The notes beneath the pieces are model-generated. The model was not told the origin of the DNA. It saw only the letters and a program-made list of their open reading frames with translations, and did no database searches. A stretch of 6,202 bases of DNA from Bacteroidales bacterium (GTDB taxonomy: Bacteria; Bacteroidota; Bacteroidia; Bacteroidales; GCA-2748055): positions 1 to 6,202 of the forward strand of contig JANTFK010000225.1 in the NCBI GenBank assembly GCA_024763595.1, read 5' to 3'. Made by a program: the position numbers and the translations under genes. This document shows, in pieces, positions 1 to 4,703 of this stretch. Position 1 is the stretch's first letter, and every line of letters begins with the position of its first letter.

Positions 1-773
1 CCGTGGTGCTGGCGGAACTGGACGGGTTGCACACACCCAATACCGAAGGAAATATTCCTTTGATTGATGACGACCCGCTCAAACCCAATGTAAATTATTT
101 TAAACATGTGGACTGGGTGATTCAAAAAGCTGCAGCGTTGGGGATGTATATCGCTGTCCTCCCAACCTGGGGTGATAAATGGAACAAACGTTGGGGGATA
201 GGGCCGGTGGTCTTCGATACTCCGGAAAAAGCCCGGAAATATGGGAAATGGATTGGGCATAGGTATAAAGACCAACCTAATATTATTTGGATACTGGGTG
301 GTGACCGGAATCCGGAAAAACCAGAACATATTAAAATTATTAGGGCAATGGCTGAAGGGATACAGAAAGGAGACCAGGGCAGTCATCTGATCTCTTATCA
401 CCCAAGCGGCAGCAAGTCATCATCCCAGTGGTTTCATAATGAACCCTGGCTCGATTTCAATCTTGCACAAACAGGACATGAGAAAAGAAATAATCCGGTT
501 TATGATCTTATCGGGCATGACTACCATTTGAAACCGGTAAAACCATGTCTCAATGGGGAGCCACAATATGAAGATCTTCCGGCGGCCGATACGCTCAGCG
601 GATACTGGTACAACCCGCGCGAAGGAACAAGCATCCGGATTCCTGCTTTTTCCAATACGGGTAAGGTGAAAGTGTTTGTGCCACCATCCAGCGGTACACG
701 TAACGACTGGGTGCTGGTGCTGGATGATATTAGGAAAAAATATCCCGATCCGGCCACAATTAGGTTGAAATGA
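1..773 (+). CDS. GH140-like (DUF4038) glycoside hydrolase, 5'-partial, with 384-bp in-frame internal deletion
   Basis: The frame is open from the window edge (first full codon at base 3) to TGA at 771-773, giving 256 visible residues. It aligns without gaps to residues 76-268 of the intact paralog at 1442-2821, then jumps to residues 397-459, so 128 residues are missing. The family is a TIM-barrel hydrolase (apiosidase-like) followed by a small C-terminal beta domain (PF12904-like). Both acidic motifs likely to be catalytic remain: LGGD-RNP (Asp at visible residue 101) and GEPQYE just before the junction. Lost are the last barrel strand region, with the family motif around HTYGNNNIWQMW, and the start of the C-terminal domain. 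The frame is kept, so a shortened protein could be made, but a missing barrel segment makes normal folding and activity unlikely. The N-terminus, presumably a signal peptide, lies outside the window. It may be a decaying duplicate; an assembly error is the main alternative. Confidence 0.85.
   Translation, partial: VVLAELDGLHTPNTEGNIPLIDDDPLKPNVNYFKHVDWVIQKAAALGMYIAVLPTWGDKWNKRWGIGPVVFDTPEKARKYGKWIGHRYKDQPNIIWILGGDRNPEKPEHIKIIRAMAEGIQKGDQGSHLISYHPSGSKSSSQWFHNEPWLDFNLAQTGHEKRNNPVYDLIGHDYHLKPVKPCLNGEPQYEDLPAADTLSGYWYNPREGTSIRIPAFSNTGKVKVFVPPSSGTRNDWVLVLDDIRKKYPDPATIRLK
579..587 (+). other. Deletion junction in GH140-like copy 1 (CCGGCGGCC)
   Basis: This 9-mer is where copy 1 switches from matching base 2243 of copy 2 to matching base 2627. 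In copy 2 the two ends are CCGGTGGCC (2243-2251) and CCGGCGGCC (2627-2635), exactly 384 bp apart. Copy 1 keeps a single unit, as expected for slippage or recombination between short direct repeats. The junction base matches the downstream unit (C at the fifth position). Confidence 0.8.
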
Positions 774-828
774 ATGATTTCAGACTTTTCGGAACAGGTT
801 GATCATGCTTCCGGGATGAATTGCGGGG

Positions 829-1041
829 TTATGCCGTTCCCGCATAAATAATCAAACCCAGCCCCAAAAGAAAAGCCACCAGCATGATCCCTATAAGTCC
901 GCCGGTTCCTTTAATACCCTTAAACTCTTTCCTGATAAGGATACCCCATAGTGCCGCTACCAGTGTAGCGCCCTGACCCAAACCGTAGGAGATGGCATAG
1001 CCTCCCTTGCCGATTATTATCTCATCCCGCGATGGGAAAAG
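829..1041 (-). pseudogene. Remnant of GRP/RhaT-like sugar permease (C-terminal end only)
   Basis: Read on the minus strand, an open stretch ends at TAA (829-831) and is closed upstream by an in-frame TAA at 1042-1044. It has no start codon at its head. The roughly 70 residues contain GGYAISYGLGQGATLVAALW, then an IRKEFKGIKGTGG loop, then a hydrophobic helix ending GLGLIIYAGTA. This pattern (a helix with GQG, a W/RKEFKG turn, and a final helix ending LGLIIYAG) is how members of the glucose/rhamnose permease group of the drug/metabolite transporter superfamily end. Those proteins are usually about 300-350 residues with ten helices; only the last two are here. Upstream of base 1041 the sequence becomes A/T-rich and shows no continuation in any minus frame. 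It is convergent with the GH140-like gene before it. I recognise the family from pattern only, so rhamnose specificity is not established. Confidence 0.7.
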
Positions 1042-1074
1042 TTAAAATATTTTTTTTAATTACTGCTTTAATGC

Positions 1075-1107
1075 CGTTATTAATAACGTTATTAAAAACG
1101 TTATTAA
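1075..1107 (+). repeat. Three direct repeats CGTTATTAA at 12-bp period
   Basis: Perfect 9-bp units occur at 1075-1083, 1087-1095 and 1099-1107, starting exactly 12 bp apart. The 3-bp spacers are TAA and AAA. Units 2 and 3 are also preceded by AA, giving AACGTT cores. A degraded unit may sit 12 bp earlier (1063-1071, 5 of 9 bases). The last unit ends 9 bases before the ATG of the AbrB-like gene. The array is a good candidate for a multi-site operator bound by that gene's own product, as AbrB/MazE-type proteins commonly autoregulate; binding itself is inference. Confidence 0.8.
1080..1095. promoter_or_regulatory. 16-bp perfect palindrome, candidate operator
   Basis: TTAATAACGTTATTAA reads the same on both strands and is centred between bases 1087 and 1088. 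It is formed by the tail of repeat unit 1 and the whole of unit 2. A two-fold symmetric site of this size suits a dimeric DNA-binding protein such as the AbrB-like protein encoded just downstream. Confidence 0.5.
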
Positions 1108-1116
1108 TTTTTGACT

Positions 1117-1296
1117 ATGTTGCGAAGAAGTCTGTCTAAGAGGCGTATAAGAAATCTGACAAAAGTGTCAGGTGGTAAAAGTTCTGTCATTACTTTACCC
1201 TGGGAATTTGTGCAGAAACTCAAACAGCAGACCAGGCAGAAACTGGAGGTCCATATGTATGGAGACCGAATTATCATTTCCGATTGGAAAAAATAA
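1117..1296 (+). CDS. SpoVT-AbrB (MazE-like) domain DNA-binding protein, 59 aa
   Basis: A small cytoplasmic protein, probably a dimeric transcription regulator or antitoxin-type protein. A basic N-terminal arm (residues 1-13, RRSLSKRRIR) precedes a swapped-hairpin core: KVSGGKSSVITLP (16-28), a short helix (WEFVQKL, 29-35), then QKLEVHMYGDRIIISDWKK (41-59). The pattern S/G-G-x-S-x-V-T-LP, then QK-V, then GD-III-DW-K is typical of the family. The ATG at 1117 is preferred; TTG at 1111 would add only two residues, and neither has a Shine-Dalgarno sequence, which is normal in Bacteroidota. Four of its seven Arg codons are AGA/AGG, a possible sign of different origin. No toxin gene lies within reach: upstream is a permease remnant, downstream a hydrolase gene 145 bp away on the same strand. 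The repeat array in front suggests autoregulation. The DWKK ending recalls short AbrB proteins I associate with candidate-phyla bacteria; that link is from memory. Confidence 0.75.
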   Translation: MLRRSLSKRRIRNLTKVSGGKSSVITLPWEFVQKLKQQTRQKLEVHMYGDRIIISDWKK

Positions 1297-1408
1297 CCGT
1301 CCTTGTTTTTTTGATAAATTTCAGAGATGATCCGCTTATAGTTGGGCAGTATCCGGGCAACGCCGGCGTTTGTAAATTATTATTATATTTAAACAGATTT
1401 CACGAACA

Positions 1409-1427
1409 GATCAATGATCCATTGATC
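1409..1427. promoter_or_regulatory. Perfect inverted repeat in leader of GH140-like gene
   Basis: GATCAATG (1409-1416) and its exact complement CATTGATC (1420-1427) flank ATC, 14 bases before the ATG at 1442. As DNA it could be an operator; as RNA an 8-bp hairpin close to the start codon. Its core CAATGATCCATTG resembles a palindromic motif ahead of the GH172 gene (3062-3074). A clear promoter is not visible: TTTG at 1369-1372 with CAGATTTC at 1394-1401 is the best but weak candidate. Confidence 0.5.
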
Positions 1428-1441
1428 AAAATTATAACAAA

Positions 1442-2821
1442 ATGAAAAAGCTTATTTTACTCGGGTTTTTGTTCGTAGTTGCACTATCTGTCCGGGCCCA
1501 GTGGCTCCATGTCAGTCCGGATGGCCGCCGGTTGGTTAAAGAAGATGGTTCTGTCTTTTTTTACATGGCCGATACCGGCTGGGAGTTGTTTCACCGGTGT
1601 TCCAAAGAGGAAACAGAGATGTATCTTAAAGACCGTAAAGAAAAAGGGTTCAATGTGATCCAGGCAGTTGTACTTGCTGAACTTGACGGCTTGAATACAC
1701 CAAATACCGAAGGAGAAACGCCCCTGATCAACAATGATCCCCTGCAACCAAATGAGGCTTATTTTAAACATGTGGACTGGGTGATTCAAAAAGCTGCAGC
1801 GTTGGGGATGTATATCGCTGTCCTCCCAACCTGGGGAGATAAATGGAACAAACGTTGGGGGGAAGGGCCGATGATCTTTGATACTCCGGAGAAAGCCCGG
1901 AAATATGGCAAATGGATCGGGAAAAGATACAAAGACCAGCCAAACATCATCTGGATACTTGGGGGTGACCGTAATCCTGAGAAGCCTGAGCATTTTGAGA
2001 TTGTCCGGGCAATGGTTGAAGGTATCCGTGGAGGGGATCAGGGCAGCCATCTGATCACTTATCACCCGAGCGGGGGAGAGTCATCTTCAAAATGGTTTCA
2101 TAATGAGTCGTGGCTTGATTTTAATCTGGCCCAGACAGGTCATATGAAACGGAACTTCCCCGTTTATGATTTGGTGGGACATGATTACAACCTGAAACCG
2201 GTAAAACCCTGCCTTGACGGAGAACCGCAATATGAAGATCTTCCGGTGGCCTTCACATTACAAAATGAACGGTTTGTGGCTTATGATGCCCGTCAGGCAG
2301 CTTACTGGTCTGTCCTTGCCGGCGCGTTGGGGCATACATACGGCAATAACAACATCTGGCAAATGTGGGCGCCGGGAAGAAAACCTGTAATTGATGCACG
2401 CATTCCATGGTTCAATGCCATCCACCAACCCGGAGCCATGCAGATGGGGTACATGCGTAAACTTTTCGAATCACGTCCGTTTCTTGAGATGGTCCCGGAC
2501 CAGGATATACTGGCCAATGTTTACGGCCAGGATAAAAATGTGATCCGTGCTGCCCGTGGAGCTGACAGTTCGTTTTTGATCGTATATTCTTCGTATGGCG
2601 CGCCCATCCACCTGCGTATGGAGAAACCGGCGGCCGATACGCTTAGCGGATACTGGTACAACCCGCGCGAAGGAACAAGCATCCGGATCCCTGCTTTTTA
2701 CAATGCGGGCAAGGTGAAAGTGTTTGTGCCGCCATCAAGCGGCTCACGTACCGACTGGGTGCTTATCCTGGATGATGCGGAGAAAAAGTATCCGGATCCG
2801 GGGAAATTCCGGCTAAAGTGA
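1442..2821 (+). CDS. Exported GH140-like (DUF4038) glycoside hydrolase, apiosidase-like, intact copy
   Basis: A 459-residue secreted or periplasmic glycoside hydrolase. Residues 1-20 are a signal peptide (MKKLILLGFLFVVALSVRAQ, cleavage likely after Ala-Gln). Residues ~21-365 form the DUF4038 TIM barrel: early motif ADTGWELF (43-50), YIAVLPTWGDKWN (124-136), IIWILGGDRNP (169-179), GHDY (246-249), GEPQYED (260-266) and HTYGNNNIWQMW (298-309). Residues ~370-457 form the small beta domain (PF12904-like): SGYWYNPREG, FVPPSSG, DWVLILDD. In GH140 apiosidases, catalysis uses an Asp after the fourth strand and a Glu late in the barrel; by position these would be Asp176 and Glu261 (or Glu265). The length is normal for the family. 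Members release apiofuranose from pectic rhamnogalacturonan II, but DUF4038 is broader than that, so the substrate is uncertain. It is a close paralog of the damaged copy at 1-773. Confidence 0.88.
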   Translation: MKKLILLGFLFVVALSVRAQWLHVSPDGRRLVKEDGSVFFYMADTGWELFHRCSKEETEMYLKDRKEKGFNVIQAVVLAELDGLNTPNTEGETPLINNDPLQPNEAYFKHVDWVIQKAAALGMYIAVLPTWGDKWNKRWGEGPMIFDTPEKARKYGKWIGKRYKDQPNIIWILGGDRNPEKPEHFEIVRAMVEGIRGGDQGSHLITYHPSGGESSSKWFHNESWLDFNLAQTGHMKRNFPVYDLVGHDYNLKPVKPCLDGEPQYEDLPVAFTLQNERFVAYDARQAAYWSVLAGALGHTYGNNNIWQMWAPGRKPVIDARIPWFNAIHQPGAMQMGYMRKLFESRPFLEMVPDQDILANVYGQDKNVIRAARGADSSFLIVYSSYGAPIHLRMEKPAADTLSGYWYNPREGTSIRIPAFYNAGKVKVFVPPSSGSRTDWVLILDDAEKKYPDPGKFRLK

Positions 2822-3070
2822 TTCCCCCTGTCAGGAAGCACAAAAGCTCGTATAACGCTGTTTACAGTATGCTTTTCAGAGATATTTTTTTCAGGCAACA
2901 TTGGGTGCTGGCATTTTATATTTTTACAAATTCTCTAAAATTATTTCTGTCAATAACCTTACTCTATTGAGAATTTTGGTTTTGGTTTTGTTTACACCCA
3001 ACTTCCTGATAACTGGTATGTACAAGCCTGCTTGAATCTCTGTTGTTAATGAAGTTCTTTGCAATGATCA
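2822..3070. other. Intergenic region after GH140-like gene
   Basis: No gene is supported here. The A/T-rich stretch holds an 8-bp inverted repeat, AAATTCTC (2928-2935) with GAGAATTT (2969-2976), and a nested TCAATA (2950-2955)/TATTGA (2965-2970). The loops are long and the two pairings share bases 2969-2970, so a hairpin is uncertain. A short G/T run follows (2974-2993, TTTTGG twice then TTTTGTTT). I see no convincing intrinsic terminator after the hydrolase stop codon at 2819-2821. Confidence 0.35.
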
Positions 3071-3072
3071 TT
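3063..3072. promoter_or_regulatory. 10-bp palindrome overlapping the -33 element of the GH172 promoter
   Basis: AATGATCATT is perfectly symmetric. Within 3062-3074, CAATGATCATTTG matches 11 of 13 bases of CAATGATCCATTG in the GH140-like leader (1412-1424). Because it overlaps the TTTG promoter element, a protein bound here would be expected to block RNA polymerase. Function is inferred only from position and similarity. Confidence 0.4.
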
Positions 3073-3101
3073 TGTAATTTGGAAGAATTAAATTAGATTT
3101 G
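3071..3101 (+). promoter_or_regulatory. Bacteroidetes-type promoter for GH172 gene
   Basis: TTTG at 3071-3074, a 19-bp spacer, and TAGATTTG at 3094-3101 match the known Bacteroidetes primary-sigma consensus (TTTG, 19-bp spacing, TAnnTTTG) at every defined position. Transcription would start near 3107, giving a leader of about 70 bases before the ATG at 3176. Confidence 0.8.
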
Positions 3102-3175
3102 TTCAAACGTCATGAAATTTGAGAGATAGCCAATTACAATTATAATCCATTCGTTAAACCTTAAAAACCTGTACC

Positions 3176-4363
3176 ATGAAAAAAATGTATCTCTTCTTTG
3201 CAGCAACCTGTTTACTAACCCTGAATGCTTTTCCGCAGGGGAAGTTTAACGGACTCGGAATGAATATGGGCAATCTTTACCGGGTGTCCGATGCCAAAAC
3301 CCGCTCAATCAGTCCGGAAAACTTTACCGGTGAAAAAGGGAAGGGAGGGATGGCCAGTCTGAAAGACAAAGGAATTCCCAATAAAGCCAATGCTTCAGGT
3401 CCGGCACGTGACCTGGGACAGGGCTGGAAGGTGAATCCTTATGTCCGCATACAGTCGGGCCAGACCTTAACCCTGGCTGAAATTGAAGGCCCGGGCGCCA
3501 TACAGCATATCTGGATGACCCCTACAGGAAACTGGCGCTATTCGATTATCCGTATCTACTGGGATGATGAAAAAGAACCCTCCGTAGAATGTCCTGTGGG
3601 CGATTTCTTTTGCATGGGATGGAACAAATTTGCTCCGATAAGTTCTCTGGCCGTTTGTGTGAATCCGGGTAGTGCTTTTAACAGCTATTGGGTGATGCCT
3701 TTTCATAAAAAGTGTAGAATTACCATGGAAAATATCAATGATAAAGATCCTATGACCTTATATTATCAGATAGATTATACTCTGACGGAAGTGCCTGCCG
3801 ATGCAGGATACTTTCATGCGCAGTACAGGCGGGCAAATCCGAATGAATCATCCGTTTATACCATTGTTGACGGGATCAAAGGAAAAGGTCAGTTTGTCGG
3901 GGTTTACCTGGCCTGGGGTGTACATAACAACGGTTGGTGGGGCGAAGGGGAAATTAAGTTTTTTATTGATGGAGATGCCGGTTTTCCTACAATTTGTGGT
4001 ACAGGCACTGAAGATTATTTCTGTGGTTCCTATGATTTCGATACCCGGAAGAAAAACGAAGCGGGTGTGGTTGAAACGGCCTATACGGAGTTTTGTACCC
4101 CTTACAGCGGGCTGGCTCAGGTAATACGGGGTGACGGCCATTACAATGTAATGCAGCGTTTCGGATTGTACCGCTGGCATATCATGGATCCGGTGCGTTT
4201 TGAGAAAGACCTGAAGATTACCATACAAGACCTGGGCTGGCATAAGGATGGCCGATATCTGCCTCAACATTCGGATATTTCCTCGGTATGTTTCTGGTAC
4301 CAGACAGGTCAGCATGCAAAATATCCGAAGCTTCCCGGCTGGCGGGAACTGGAAATAAATTAA
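3176..4363 (+). CDS. Exported DUF2961 / GH172 family glycoside hydrolase
   Basis: A complete 395-residue protein. Residues 1-21 form a signal peptide (MKKMYLFFAATCLLTLNAFPQ); there is no lipobox. The rest fits DUF2961, a double jelly-roll fold assigned to GH172. Landmarks: GPGAIQHIWMT (105-115), IRIYWDDEKEPSVECPVGDF (125-143), NSYWVMPF (169-176), NNGWWGEGEIKFFIDGD (251-267) and PTICGTGTEDYF (271-282). In studied GH172 enzymes two Glu residues about 21 apart serve as acid/base and nucleophile. Here Glu257 or Glu259 (GEGE) and Glu279 (GTGTED) occupy those places, so the enzyme looks active. Known members act on alpha-D-fructofuranosides or D-arabinofuranosides; the substrate here is open. Length is normal. 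The start is fixed by the signal peptide and the promoter at 3071-3101. Being 354 bp from the previous gene with its own promoter, it can be transcribed independently of the GH140-like gene. Confidence 0.9.
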   Translation: MKKMYLFFAATCLLTLNAFPQGKFNGLGMNMGNLYRVSDAKTRSISPENFTGEKGKGGMASLKDKGIPNKANASGPARDLGQGWKVNPYVRIQSGQTLTLAEIEGPGAIQHIWMTPTGNWRYSIIRIYWDDEKEPSVECPVGDFFCMGWNKFAPISSLAVCVNPGSAFNSYWVMPFHKKCRITMENINDKDPMTLYYQIDYTLTEVPADAGYFHAQYRRANPNESSVYTIVDGIKGKGQFVGVYLAWGVHNNGWWGEGEIKFFIDGDAGFPTICGTGTEDYFCGSYDFDTRKKNEAGVVETAYTEFCTPYSGLAQVIRGDGHYNVMQRFGLYRWHIMDPVRFEKDLKITIQDLGWHKDGRYLPQHSDISSVCFWYQTGQHAKYPKLPGWRELEIN

Positions 4364-4641
4364 GTACAGGTACAATAAATCAGGGTGCTTCCATAAGCCG
4401 GTAAACAGGGATTCTTTTCCGGGGCACTCCAGATCCAAAGAATTCCCCGCGGGAAAGGGATCCCTTCAGGGAAAGACACCAGGAAAACTGGAAGGATTGC
4501 ACTACGGGAACTGTATGTTAATAAGATGGAACAAGTTGTATCCGGAATAGATAAAAAAGATACTGGTCTTGTATATGCAAGGGTCTGTCAAAGAATCGGA
4601 CCGGTTTGTCAATATTTTTCAGTGACTTTTTTGGATATTTC
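4364..4641. other. Intergenic region with clustered inverted repeats after GH172 gene
   Basis: Starting 45 bases past the stop codon there is dense symmetry: GGG-ATTCTTT (4408-4417) can pair with AAAGAAT-T-CCC (4437-4447, one bulged T); TTCCC (4443-4447) with GGGAA (4451-4455); AAGGGATCCCTT (4455-4466) is a perfect palindrome; TCCCT (4461-4465) can pair with AGGGA (4468-4472). Several of these pairings exclude one another. No T-run follows, so it is not a classical intrinsic terminator; it may end or stabilise the GH172 transcript. The remainder, to the promoter at 4642, shows no recognisable gene. Confidence 0.4.
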
Positions 4642-4649
4642 TATTTTTG
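4642..4649 (+). promoter_or_regulatory. Probable -7 promoter element for beta-helix gene
   Basis: TATTTTTG fits TAnnTTTG fully. The -33 element is poor: TTTC at 4617-4620 with a 21-bp spacer is the best match; a better TTTG at 4630-4633 is only 8 bp away. Transcription would start near 4655, leaving a leader of about 50 bases. Confidence 0.45.
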
Positions 4650-4651
4650 TT

Positions 4652-4677
4652 CATGCTACCCGCATGTATCATCATGC
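4652..4677. repeat. Three alternating CATGC/GCATG units in leader
   Basis: CATGC (4652-4656), GCATG (4662-4666) and CATGC (4673-4677) alternate in orientation at 10- and 11-bp steps, close to one helical turn. The middle unit could pair with either neighbour in RNA. The units are short, so chance is quite possible. Confidence 0.3.
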
Positions 4678-4703
4678 AAACCCTTAACTTATATAAACTA
4701 ATC

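Noticed and set aside
774..1116. Insertion sequence or transposon between the two GH140-like copies
   Set aside because: No transposase, terminal inverted repeats or target duplications found; only a permease remnant and the operator-like repeats.
1297..1441. Clear promoter for the intact GH140-like gene
   Set aside because: TATATTTA at 1384-1391 is close to the -7 consensus, but the only good TTTG (1369-1372) is 11 bp away, too near; other pairings are weak.
1484..2065. Minus-strand open frame of 193 codons inside the intact GH140-like gene
   Set aside because: It lies wholly within a strongly supported coding region, has no family pattern, and its codons mirror the sense gene.
2974..2993. 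Short TTTTGG repeat
   Set aside because: Only two full units and a partial; likely simple-sequence drift in a spacer.
3848..4438. Minus-strand open frame of 196 codons overlapping the GH172 gene end
   Set aside because: Antisense shadow of a conserved enzyme; its translation shows no recognisable domain.
4526..4687. Plus-strand frame of 53 codons starting at ATG 4526, open upstream to about 4397
   Set aside because: The translation has no recognisable motif, signal peptide or start context, and it overlaps the promoter of the beta-helix gene. Kept as unsupported.
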